DNA of 26,565 bases from Bacteroidales bacterium (lineage in GTDB: Bacteria > Bacteroidota > Bacteroidia > Bacteroidales > UBA932), in contig SFMG01000024.1 in assembly GCA_004554455.1 (NCBI GenBank), positions 1 through 26,565 of the forward strand, read 5' to 3'. Numbering within the stretch: the first letter of the stretch is position 1; each line of letters starts with the position of its first letter. Of this stretch, positions 1-7,350 are shown in pieces. The notes beneath the pieces were generated by a model. It saw nothing but the letters and a program-made list of their open reading frames with translations. It did no database searches and had not been told where the DNA came from. Both the position numbers and the translations under genes were made by a program.

Positions 1-13
1 TTTCTCTTGGCAT

Positions 14-50
14 GGTATAAATAATTTGGATCCAACGTTTTATTTATACC
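14..50. repeat. 11-bp perfect inverted repeat
   Basis: The arms at 14-24 (GGTATAAATAA) and 40-50 (TTATTTATACC) are exact reverse complements with a 15-nt spacer. The stem is AT-rich and no T-run follows, so a classical terminator is unlikely on the plus strand. It could be a protein-binding palindrome, the edge of a mobile or lost segment, or the end of a feature lying left of the window. No gene is visible in 1-201. Confidence 0.45.
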
Positions 51-123
51 GTAAATATAAGAATAATATTTCTAATTATCAATATTACATTACACTAGTT
101 TAGCCCATCACCTTCCGCAAATC

Positions 124-196
124 AGTGCAGTTTTTGCTTAAAGTTGCACTAAAGTCAGTGCAATTTTTTATATTTGCTGCACTAAATAATGTGCAA
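124..196. promoter_or_regulatory. Cluster of TGCAC inverted repeats upstream of the AAA ATPase gene
   Basis: Five copies of a TGCAC/GTGCA core lie directly before the start codon at 202: AGTGCAG at 124-130, TTGCACT at 144-150, AGTGCAA at 157-163, CTGCACT at 177-183 and GTGCAA at 191-196. TTGCACT and AGTGCAA form a perfect 7-bp inverted repeat with a 6-nt spacer. TGCAC at 178-182 and GTGCA at 191-195 form a second pair. AGTGCAG at 124-130 and CTGCACT at 177-183 are also exact reverse complements. The repeats end 6 nt before the ATG, so they would lie in or beside the leader or promoter. A multi-site operator is the simplest reading, but no binding protein can be named from the sequence. Confidence 0.5.
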
Positions 197-201
197 AAGT
201 T

Positions 202-1322
202 ATGGAGGCGTTATTACAGACATATCGAATCAAGTTGGATCTGACCCCTGTTAACTGTGTCAGGTCCTTTCATGATACCATTAATTGGAAGAACAGATTG
301 ATTGGTATCTTGGGACAGAAAGGTGTGGGAAAGTCAACTATGATACTCCAGCACATCAAGATGTACGACAAGGTAGAGGAGTCTCTGTATGTTCAGGCTG
401 ACGACTTCTATTTTGCCGGTCATAGGATTTATGATCTTGCTCTGTCATTCTTTCAGCGTGGTGGAAGGAAACTGTACATTGACGAAATACACAAATATAC
501 AGGATGGACAACGGAGATCAAGATGATTTATGATCAGTTGCCTCTTCTGCAGGTGGTTTACTCTGGCAGTTCAATTCTTGACCTCAAGAAAGGCGGTAAG
601 GCAGATTTGAGCAGAAGGACAATCGAGTATACTATGCCGGTTCTATCTTTTAGAGAATACTTGAATATCTCCCAGGGATGGAGTCTTCAGACGTCTTCCT
701 TCGAGGAAATTCTCGCCGGAAAGGTGGACTTTCCATACGGAGAGCATCGGCCAATCAAGTATTATCAGGAGTATCTGCATCACGGCTGTTATCCGTATTT
801 TACTGAGGAGGATTTCTTGATCAAGTTGAAGCAGGCGCTCAATGCGACTGTCGAGGATGATATCCCAAGGTATGCGGAGATGACAGTTGCGGCAGCGGCG
901 AAGTTGAAGAAACTTATGTATATGCTTGCCCAGTCCGTGCCTTATAAGCCGAATCATACAACCTTGGCTAGAGATCTCGGCATCGGCAGGAATCTTATGC
1001 CTGATTATATAGAGTATCTGGAGAAGTCGGGACTTTTCAATGCACTGCGCGAGAAGTCAACAGGTGATGGATTATTGCAGAAGGTCGATAAAAGGGAACA
1101 ATCCGTGAGACTATGTTCCTGACATGGATGAAGCAGAAGCACTCTGTGTATTCATCAAAGATTTCGGACTTTGAGATTGGCGATATTACTTTTGAGGTCG
1201 GTGGTCGCAATAAGAAAGGAAAGCAGCTCAGGGAGACAGATAAAGGATATATCGTAAAAGATAATATAGAGTACGCCGTCGGCAAGAATATTCCTATCTG
1301 GATGTTTGGTTTTATCTATTAG
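202..1322 (+). pseudogene. Broken AAA family ATPase (DUF4143-type), internal deletion with frameshift
   Basis: The first frame (202-1122) encodes an AAA ATPase with a Walker A motif GQKGVGKST at residues 38-46, a Walker B core LYIDEIH at about 91-97 and a sensor-like VVYSGSS near 118-124. The rest looks like the DUF4143-type ATPases common in Bacteroidales genomes. That frame leaves the family pattern after KVDK and stops at 1122. The family's C-terminal part (GTIRET, then MFLTWMKQ, ending IWMFGFIY) resumes in another frame and runs to 1322. From memory of intact relatives, roughly 15-20 residues normally lie between KVDK and the GTIRET-type segment, so a small out-of-frame deletion near 1092-1100 is the likely lesion. 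AT content and codon use differ from the GC-rich neighbours, which suggests acquired DNA. The cellular role of this family is unclear. A truncated but functional 306-residue product cannot be excluded. Confidence 0.75.
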
Positions 1323-1370
1323 CATCTAAAACTGGATTTGTGTCCAAATGTGTCCAAAAGTGAGATTAAG

Positions 1371-1410
1371 AAAAAGCAAATCCCCCATAGACCTATCTCT
1401 ATGGGGGATT
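1371..1410 (-). terminator. Rho-independent terminator of tRNA-Leu
   Basis: A perfect 12-bp stem (1379-1390 with 1399-1410) closes an 8-nt loop. Reading the minus strand, the hairpin lies just past the tRNA 3' end and is followed by a T-rich run (TGCTTTTTCTT) at about 1378-1368. On the plus strand it has no T-run, so it chiefly serves the tRNA and does not end the ATPase gene efficiently. Confidence 0.8.
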
Positions 1411-1414
1411 ATTG

Positions 1415-1496
1415 TACCCAGAGCCGGGATCGAACCGGCACGCCTTGCGGCATTGGTGTTTGAGACCAACGCGTCTACCGATTCCGCCATCTGGGC
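1415..1496 (-). tRNA. tRNA-Leu (CAA anticodon)
   Basis: Read on the minus strand this 82-nt sequence folds as a class II tRNA. The acceptor stem GCCCAGA pairs with TCTGGGT (G-T at the first pair), followed by discriminator base A. The anticodon stem TTGGT/ACCAA holds the loop CTCAAAC, giving anticodon CAA, which reads UUG. The long variable arm has the GCCGCAAGGC hairpin expected for leucine, and the T arm contains GGTTCGATCC. CCA is not encoded after the discriminator base, so the tail must be added enzymatically. The gene has its own -7 box and terminator. Confidence 0.95.
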
Positions 1497-1526
1497 ATCA
1501 GGCATCCCCGGTAGAGGATGGGTGGG

Positions 1527-1534
1527 CAAAGGTA
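1527..1534 (-). promoter_or_regulatory. Promoter -7 box for tRNA-Leu
   Basis: The minus strand reads TACCTTTG, a match to the Bacteroidetes -7 consensus TAnnTTTG, 30 nt before the tRNA 5' end at 1496. Transcription should start near 1520, leaving a leader of about 24 nt to be trimmed by RNase P. No TTTG lies at the ideal 19-nt spacing, so the -33 region is weak. Confidence 0.7.
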
Positions 1535-1556
1535 GGTATTTTTTCGCAAATCCTAA

Positions 1557-2105
1557 TCAAATAATGTAGCAGAGCATCACGCAGGAGCAGATGAGCTTGA
1601 GGCCCGTGCCGCTGAGCAGACCGAGGAAGGAGCCGAAGGCACCCTTCGCGGCGGCCTTGCCGCTCTTGTGGCCCCAGATTATCTCATAGAGCAGGGCCCC
1701 GAAGAATGGGAGCACCAGCATAGCCGCGATTCCGGCCCAGAAGCCGCCGACGCTGAAGAAACAGCCGATGACAAGGCCCACCATCGCGCCCTTGCTGCCG
1801 TACTTGCTCCCGCCGGTGGCCTTGGTCAGACTCACTGGCAGCACATAATCCAGCACGGAAACGATGACCATAATGACGCCCATCACTATGAGGGCGGTGA
1901 GACTGATGTCGCCGCGGCTCATTCCCGGGCCGCCCCAGAGGAAGACCAGCAGCATTCCCAACCAGCCCACAGGAGGGCCGGGAAGGGCCGGGATGATGCT
2001 GCCCACAATAGCGAACAGACCTGCGCCTATGGCCAGAATCATGATCATGAGATGGCCCCAGTCCACACTCGCGAACCAGCTGCCTATGCTGAGCACCTCC
2101 ATCAT
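1557..2105 (-). CDS. DUF456 domain-containing membrane protein
   Basis: This 182-residue protein is almost entirely hydrophobic and glycine-rich, with about five to six likely membrane segments. It has the pattern IVGSIIPALPGPPVGWLG at about residues 35-52 that marks the DUF456 family, whose function is unknown. The length fits the family. Its ATG overlaps the stop of the upstream M24 peptidase gene by 4 nt (ATGA), which suggests translational coupling and settles the start, although a second ATG follows immediately. It is the last gene of the pspC-peptidase-DUF456 operon and sits 60 nt before the tRNA-Leu gene on the same strand. No catalytic residues can be pointed to. Confidence 0.88.
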   Translation of the reverse strand: MMEVLSIGSWFASVDWGHLMIMILAIGAGLFAIVGSIIPALPGPPVGWLGMLLVFLWGGPGMSRGDISLTALIVMGVIMVIVSVLDYVLPVSLTKATGGSKYGSKGAMVGLVIGCFFSVGGFWAGIAAMLVLPFFGALLYEIIWGHKSGKAAAKGAFGSFLGLLSGTGLKLICSCVMLCYII

Positions 2106-3538
2106 AGCTCCCTGTCTTTACGCATAGCCTCCTCGACCTCGCCCGAGGCGATTGGCAATCTGCGGCTTCCGAGTCTGCGGGCGCCGTCTGCGGTCACGAG
2201 CACGTCGTCCTCGAGGCGTATTCCTCCAAAATCGTAATAGTCCCTGAGGGCGTCAAAGTCCACCCACTGCGCCGCCTTGCCTTCCTTGCGCCAGAGCTCG
2301 ATCAGGTCCGGGATGAAGTATATGCCCGGCTCGTCGGTGAGCACGTTGCCCGGAACGAGGCGGCGGGCCATACGCAGGCTGCCCAGACCCAGCTGAGAGG
2401 AGCGCTTCTGGTCGCTGTCGTAGCCCACGAGGTCCTCTCCGAGATCCTCCATGTCGTGCACATCCATACCCATATTGTGTCCAAGTCCGTGTGGCATGAA
2501 GAGGCCGGCGACCCCTTCCGCAGCCATCTCTGCCGGGTCTCCGTGCACGAGTCCCAGCTGACCGAGGCTGTCGAGCATCTGCCTGGCCACAGCCAGGTGC
2601 ACGTCCCTGTAGGCTATGCCCGGACGGGTGAGGGAGAAGGCGAGTTCGTTGCAGCTGCAGACTATGTCGTAGATGTCCCTCTGCTTTGCGCTGAAGCGTC
2701 CGCCCGTTGGGTAGGTCCTGGTGAAGTCGGAGGCATAGTGTGCATTGCTCTCGACTCCGGCGTCAACCACCATAAGCTTGCCTTCTTCGATGACGCAATC
2801 GTGTGAGTGGCAATGGAATATCTCTCCGTGCTGGGTGAGTATGGTTGCGAAGCTCGTGCCCCAGCCACCGGCCAGGCCCACGCCTTCCATCGCTCCGACC
2901 ACCTCCTGCTCAATGCGTCCCACGCGTATGTTCCTGCGGGCTGCGCTGTGCATGTCGTAACCCAGCTCGCAGGCGTGGTCTATTGCGGCTATTTCCTCGT
3001 CGCTCTTGACCAGTCTCAGGGCTATGACCGAGGCCGTAAGGGCCGGGGAGGCCACCGGGCTGCCTTTCTTGCCGGCGGTGAAGAGCTCTTCCGGGCTGCA
3101 TCCCGCAAGACGCGAGAGCTTGACGGCGTTGTACCAGCGGGACTGGGCGAGGAAGTGGAGCGGGCGTCCGGCGGCGACGGCCTTGAGTACGTCCCTGTCG
3201 AAGTCCCCGTATGGCTTGCTGGCTGCCACTCCCACCGACGCGGCCATCGAAGCCACGCTCGGCATGGGGCCCATCCAGATTATGTCGTCAATATCCACGT
3301 CGTCTCCGTACAGGCAGGCCTCTCCGCTCTCGAGGTCGAGTATGGCGGCGAACATAGGGGCGTCGATGCCCCAGAAGTAGAGGAAACTGCTGTCCTGACG
3401 GAACTTGTAATCGTTGCCGCGGTAGTTCTGCGCGGCCTCGGCGTTTCCTATGAACAGGGCGATGCCCTTGGCTCCCTTGTCTGCCATGGAGGCGAGCAGG
3501 ACCGAACGTCTGGAGACGTAACTTTCTTTCTTGAACAT
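2102..3538 (-). CDS. M24 family aminopeptidase P (Xaa-Pro aminopeptidase)
   Basis: A 478-residue peptidase expected to remove N-terminal residues that precede proline. An N-terminal AMP_N-like domain covers about 1-130. The pita-bread catalytic domain follows, and all five metal ligands of the M24 family are visible: D259 (VVDAG), D271 (SDFTR), H354 (PHGLGHNMG), E403 (TDEPGIY) and E443 (RLEDD). Two Mn or Zn ions are usual. No signal peptide is seen, so the protein should be cytoplasmic. The start at 3538 is chosen because it lies 1 nt after the pspC stop and begins just before the conserved domain. The open frame continues upstream over pspC with low-complexity sequence that does not look like protein. 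An alternative ATG 12 nt upstream gives MRNKMFKK. This gene is not a close copy of the second M24 peptidase in the window, which has an extra domain. Confidence 0.93.
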   Translation of the reverse strand: MFKKESYVSRRSVLLASMADKGAKGIALFIGNAEAAQNYRGNDYKFRQDSSFLYFWGIDAPMFAAILDLESGEACLYGDDVDIDDIIWMGPMPSVASMAASVGVAASKPYGDFDRDVLKAVAAGRPLHFLAQSRWYNAVKLSRLAGCSPEELFTAGKKGSPVASPALTASVIALRLVKSDEEIAAIDHACELGYDMHSAARRNIRVGRIEQEVVGAMEGVGLAGGWGTSFATILTQHGEIFHCHSHDCVIEEGKLMVVDAGVESNAHYASDFTRTYPTGGRFSAKQRDIYDIVCSCNELAFSLTRPGIAYRDVHLAVARQMLDSLGQLGLVHGDPAEMAAEGVAGLFMPHGLGHNMGMDVHDMEDLGEDLVGYDSDQKRSSQLGLGSLRMARRLVPGNVLTDEPGIYFIPDLIELWRKEGKAAQWVDFDALRDYYDFGGIRLEDDVLVTADGARRLGSRRLPIASGEVEEAMRKDREL

Positions 3539-3539
3539 C

Positions 3540-3809
3540 TTATTTCTCATTTTCGAATTTGCGCAGATTTTCGTCGCTCTTCGGCAGGCCGTAGAGTTCG
3601 CACAGCTCGGCCGGCTCCTCGGCCAGCGGCAGCACGAACCAGAGCAGCAGGTAGAACCAGATTCCCAGGCTCCCTGCAAAGAAGAGGGCAGTGAAGATGA
3701 GCCGTATCACAAAGGGCTGCATTCCGAAAAAATGCGCTATCCCGGCGCAGACTCCGCCGAAAACCTTGTTGCGGCTGCTTCTGAACAGTCTGTGGTAAGT
3801 GTTTTCCAT
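3540..3809 (-). CDS. PspC domain-containing protein
   Basis: This 89-residue protein carries a PspC domain over about residues 8-65. It has the typical KVFGGVCAGIAHFFG start, the arginine-containing FVIRLIF segment and a single membrane span (GIWFYLLLWFVLP). A short charged C-terminal tail follows. Relatives sit in the inner membrane and act in envelope-stress or phage-shock signalling, but many small Bacteroidetes members have no assigned role. It is the first gene of a three-gene minus-strand operon, and its stop is separated by 1 nt from the M24 peptidase ATG. Its promoter is probably the minus-strand half of the palindrome at 3828-3843. Confidence 0.9.
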   Translation of the reverse strand: MENTYHRLFRSSRNKVFGGVCAGIAHFFGMQPFVIRLIFTALFFAGSLGIWFYLLLWFVLPLAEEPAELCELYGLPKSDENLRKFENEK

Positions 3810-3827
3810 CTGCCTTGAAAATTTATA

Positions 3828-3843
3828 TATATTTGCAAATATA
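3828..3843. promoter_or_regulatory. Palindrome made of two abutting, opposed -7 boxes
   Basis: The plus strand reads TATATTTG at 3828-3835, directly followed by CAAATATA at 3836-3843, which is TATATTTG on the minus strand. Together they form a perfect 16-bp palindrome in the 53-nt gap between divergent genes. The plus box would drive the GH20 gene (ATG 3863) and the minus box pspC (ATG 3809). Neither has a convincing TTTG at 19-nt spacing. Both sites would need the same DNA, so polymerase could use only one at a time. Confidence 0.6.
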
Positions 3844-3862
3844 GAAAAATAGGCACATAATT

Positions 3863-5524
3863 ATGATACGCAAAATTCTTCTTTCGGCACTGGCCGCGCT
3901 CCTGCTGGCCGCCCCTGTCTGCTCTGCAGTCGAAATCGTTCCCGCACCCGTGAAGCTCAGCGAAAACGGGGCGCAGCTGCGCATAGGCAGCCGTCTGAGC
4001 GTATATGCCTGCGACGGACAGCTGCAGGCGCTCGTCGCCACCTGGGCGCAGACTCTCGAAAAGGGCTATGCTCCGGGCATATATGACACTCCGGAGGGCT
4101 TCAGGCGCATAGTTTCGGACCGCGTGCTGCCGCGTCCGCAGGTCGTTGGCAAGGCGGGCAAGGCCGATTTGACGCTCTCGCTGGACGGCGAACTGGCCGA
4201 GGAGGAATACCGTCTGGACATAGACAGGAAGGGCATAGAGCTGAGCGGCGGAAGCGTGAAGGGCGTATGGTGGGGCCTGCAATCCCTCACGCAGATTCTG
4301 CTGCAGGGCGAGAAACGCGGCAACGGGCTGCTCATCGCGGGCTGCAGCATAGAGGACAGGCCGCATTTCGCCTACAGGGGCGCGATGCTCGACTGCTGCC
4401 GCCATTTCTTCAGTGTGGAGGAGGTCAAGGACTGGATAGACATCCTGGCCTTCCACAAGCTCAACACCTTCCACTGGCACCTGACCGAGGACCAGGGCTG
4501 GAGAATAGAGATCAAACGCTATCCCCTGCTGACCGAAGTCGGTTCAGTGCGCAAGGAAACCAAGATAGGCCATTACTTCGACAAGGAGAAGGGCTATGAC
4601 GGCCGTCCTTACGGCGGCTTCTATACCCAGGATGAGATACGCGACATAGTCGCATACGCCACTGCACGCCAGATTACCGTGATTCCGGAGATAGAAATGC
4701 CGGGCCATGCCGTGGCTGCCCTGGCCTGCTACCCTGAGCTCGGCTGCACCGGCGGCCCGTACGAGGTGCGCACCACCTGGGGAATCAGCGAGGACGTGTT
4801 CTGTCTGGGCAAGGAGAGTACCTTCGAGTTCCTGCAGAACGTGCTGGATGAGGTCTGCGAGCTTTTCCCGGGCGAGTACATCCACATAGGCGGCGACGAG
4901 GCTCCGCGTCTGTGCTGGAAGAGCTGCCCTCACTGCCAGGCGAAGATGAAGGAGCTCGGCCTGACTTCCGAGGCCCAGCTGCAGAGCTATCAGCTGCAAC
5001 GCATCGAGTCCTATCTGAACGCCAAGGGACGCAAGGTGATAGGCTGGGACGAGATTCTCGAAGGCGGCGTTACACCTTCGGCAACCGTGATGTCCTGGAG
5101 AGGTCCGAAGGGCGGAATAGCCGCCGCCAAGCTGGGCAACGGCGTGGTGATGGCCCCGAACTCCCATTTCTATCTTGACTACTATCAGACCGGAGACCAC
5201 GCCGCCAATGGCGAGCCGCTGGCTATCGGAGGCCACCTGCCTCTGTCGAAATGCTATTCCTTCGACCCTTACGACAAGCTGAACGAGCGGGAGAAGGCCT
5301 GCATTAAGGGCATCCAGGCCAACACCTGGTGCGAGTACATAGGCACTATGGACCACGTGCAGCACATGGACCTGCCGCGCTTTGCGGCGCTGAGCGAAGT
5401 GTCTTGGAGCGAGGTGCGCGACAGCTACGGCAATTTCGTGAACAGGGTAGCCGCCGCCCTCGTGCCTGTCTATGAATATCGCGGTTTCATCTATTCCGAC
5501 TACGCCTTCCGTGGCCTGGAGTGA
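3863..5524 (+). CDS. Secreted beta-N-acetylhexosaminidase (GH20)
   Basis: A 553-residue glycoside hydrolase expected to remove terminal beta-linked GlcNAc or GalNAc by substrate-assisted catalysis. Residues 1-22 form a signal peptide (MIRKILLSALAALLLAAPVC, probable cut after CSA), so it acts in the periplasm or at the surface. A GH20b-type N-terminal domain spans about 23-165, and the barrel follows with FHWHLTEDQGWRIEIKRYP at about 203-221. The catalytic pair D345-E346 lies in HIGGDEAP. Later barrel signatures include GWDEILEGG and MSWRG. The length matches single-module Bacteroidetes enzymes. It is the first gene of an operon, with an M24B peptidase 29 nt downstream and then a sulfatase. 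That company suggests degradation of sulfated amino-sugar glycans such as mucin or glycosaminoglycan, but this is inference. Confidence 0.95.
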   Translation: MIRKILLSALAALLLAAPVCSAVEIVPAPVKLSENGAQLRIGSRLSVYACDGQLQALVATWAQTLEKGYAPGIYDTPEGFRRIVSDRVLPRPQVVGKAGKADLTLSLDGELAEEEYRLDIDRKGIELSGGSVKGVWWGLQSLTQILLQGEKRGNGLLIAGCSIEDRPHFAYRGAMLDCCRHFFSVEEVKDWIDILAFHKLNTFHWHLTEDQGWRIEIKRYPLLTEVGSVRKETKIGHYFDKEKGYDGRPYGGFYTQDEIRDIVAYATARQITVIPEIEMPGHAVAALACYPELGCTGGPYEVRTTWGISEDVFCLGKESTFEFLQNVLDEVCELFPGEYIHIGGDEAPRLCWKSCPHCQAKMKELGLTSEAQLQSYQLQRIESYLNAKGRKVIGWDEILEGGVTPSATVMSWRGPKGGIAAAKLGNGVVMAPNSHFYLDYYQTGDHAANGEPLAIGGHLPLSKCYSFDPYDKLNEREKACIKGIQANTWCEYIGTMDHVQHMDLPRFAALSEVSWSEVRDSYGNFVNRVAAALVPVYEYRGFIYSDYAFRGLE

Positions 5525-5553
5525 TCCCGCAGGGCAAATAACTATCGTAATAT

Positions 5554-7350
5554 ATGTCTGAACTTCATTCCGCAAGGATTGCCGCACTGAGACGGCTGAT
5601 GGCCGAGCGCAATTGGGACGCGGTCATCATAACGGGCACCGACCCGCATTGCAGCGAGTATCCGGCTGCAAGGTGGAAACAGGTCGAATGGCTGAGCGGC
5701 TTTACCGGAGAGGCCGGCGATATTGTGGTGACGGCCGATCACGCCGGGCTATGGACCGATACGCGCTATTTCATCCAGGCCCTGGAACAGTTGCAGGGCA
5801 GCGGGGTGGTGCTGCACAAGATGAAGGTGCCGGGAGCCGTGGGCATACCCGAGTGGCTGGCCGGGAAGTTCCCGGACGGGGCGGTGATTGCCGTGGACGG
5901 GCTCTGCCAGAGCTACGAAGCCGTCGGGGACCTGCCGGGCCGCGTGGTTGATGTGCCGGACCTGCCTTCCCTGTTGTGGGAGGGACGCCCCGATATCCCT
6001 TGCACGCCGGTAACCACCCTTGGCGAGGAGCAGGTCGGCGTATCGCGTGCCGACAAGTTGCGCCGCCTGCGCAAATATCTGCTGCGGAACGGCTGCGACA
6101 GCATATTCCTGAGCTCCCTGGACGAGATTGCCTGGCTGCTTAACGTGCGCGCCTCCGACATCGAATACAATCCTTACGTGATATCCTTCCTGGCCGTCAG
6201 CCAGGACTCGGTGGACTGGTTTGTGAGAAAGGATATACCCGGCCTGCAGGAGGACAGCGACACTGTGGACAGCTTCGAGGACATAGCCGCCGACGACGTG
6301 CAGATACGCGGCTACAGCGAGTGGCAGGAGCTGCTCGCGTCCCGCTACACGGAAGGGGAGCGCATATTCCTGGACCCTTCCACGCTCAACTGGAGCGTCG
6401 GCCGCTGCATAGCGGACATATACGGAGAGGACGGGCTGCAGTTCGGCGAGTCGCCTGTGAAGTTGTGGAAGGCGGTGAAGAACGACGTGGAGATCGCCTC
6501 ACTGCGGGAGGCCTGCTTCGAGGACGGAGTGGCTATGGAGAAGTTCCTCTTCTGGCTCGAAAGGGAGGTGTCCTGCCGTTGCGTGACGGAGTGGGAGGCC
6601 TCGGAGCGCCTTTCTTCGCTGAGGGCGGAGATTCCGGGCTACCGGGGCGACAGTTTCGGGAATATATCCGCCTGCGGAGCCAATGCCGCCCTGCCCCACT
6701 ATCTGACTCCGCGCGTGGGTTCGGCCGAGCTGCCCCGCAGGGGCCTCTATCTGGTGGATTCGGGCGGACAGTATATCTTCGGCACTACGGACATCACCCG
6801 CACCGTGCCGCTTGGACCTTGTTCCCGTCTGGAGATGGAGGACTATACCCTGGTGCTCAAGGGTATGATAGGCCTGGCTATGGCCGTGTTCCCGGAGGGG
6901 ACTGCCGGCTGCCAGATCGACGCCGCCGCCCGTATGCCCCTGTGGCGTACGCTGCGCAATTTCGGGCACGGCACCGGTCACGGAATAGGCTTCTACCTCG
7001 GTGTGCACGAAGGGCCGCAGGACATACGCCAGAACTTCAACCGCCAGCCGCTGCTGCCGGGAATGGTGCTTTCCGACGAGCCGGGCCTGTACCGCGAAGG
7101 CCTGCACGGCATACGGCACGAGAATATGATACTCTGCCGCCGCGAGGGTGAGAGCGAATTCGGCTCCTTCCTGAGCTTCGAGACGCTTACGCTCTGCCAT
7201 ATCGATACAGCTCCGCTGCTGCGCGAGCTGCTTTCGGACGAAGAGGCCGGCTGGCTGAACGCATATAACGAAAAAGTATATACAACCCTCGGACCTGCCC
7301 TCAATGCCGAGCAGAGGGAGTGGCTGAGAAAAAAGACCTTGGCTATATGA
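5554..7350 (+). CDS. Aminopeptidase P, long three-domain M24B form
   Basis: A 598-residue Xaa-Pro aminopeptidase of the long type also found in eukaryotes. Two creatinase-like N-terminal domains cover about 1-150 and 160-310, and the catalytic domain runs from about 315. Its metal ligands are D402 (LVDSGG), D413 (TTDITR), H476 (GHGTGHGIG), E509 (LSDEPGLY) and E523 (IRHENM). The C-terminal tail includes WLNAYNEKVY, typical of this subfamily. No signal peptide is seen, so a cytoplasmic role in recycling proline peptides is likely. The gap from the GH20 stop is 29 nt, and the stop overlaps the sulfatase ATG by 4 nt (ATGA). Why a cytoplasmic peptidase is coupled to two exported glycan enzymes is not clear. 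It may be a fortuitous operon. Confidence 0.94.
   Translation: MSELHSARIAALRRLMAERNWDAVIITGTDPHCSEYPAARWKQVEWLSGFTGEAGDIVVTADHAGLWTDTRYFIQALEQLQGSGVVLHKMKVPGAVGIPEWLAGKFPDGAVIAVDGLCQSYEAVGDLPGRVVDVPDLPSLLWEGRPDIPCTPVTTLGEEQVGVSRADKLRRLRKYLLRNGCDSIFLSSLDEIAWLLNVRASDIEYNPYVISFLAVSQDSVDWFVRKDIPGLQEDSDTVDSFEDIAADDVQIRGYSEWQELLASRYTEGERIFLDPSTLNWSVGRCIADIYGEDGLQFGESPVKLWKAVKNDVEIASLREACFEDGVAMEKFLFWLEREVSCRCVTEWEASERLSSLRAEIPGYRGDSFGNISACGANAALPHYLTPRVGSAELPRRGLYLVDSGGQYIFGTTDITRTVPLGPCSRLEMEDYTLVLKGMIGLAMAVFPEGTAGCQIDAAARMPLWRTLRNFGHGTGHGIGFYLGVHEGPQDIRQNFNRQPLLPGMVLSDEPGLYREGLHGIRHENMILCRREGESEFGSFLSFETLTLCHIDTAPLLRELLSDEEAGWLNAYNEKVYTTLGPALNAEQREWLRKKTLAI

Noticed and set aside
1340..1358. Tandem repeat GTGTCCAAA at 1340-1348 and 1350-1358 near the tRNA, considered as an attachment site
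   Set aside because: It does not match the tRNA 3' end and no integrase or second copy is in the window, so it is only a short local repeat.
3539..3679. N-terminal extension of the first M24 peptidase
   Set aside because: The added 47 residues are Cys/Ser/Arg-rich, lie over pspC and look like non-coding translation. The operon spacing favours 3538.
2807..3694. Plus-strand open frame of 295 codons opposite the first M24 peptidase and pspC
   Set aside because: It spans two well-supported minus-strand genes and has no recognisable domain.
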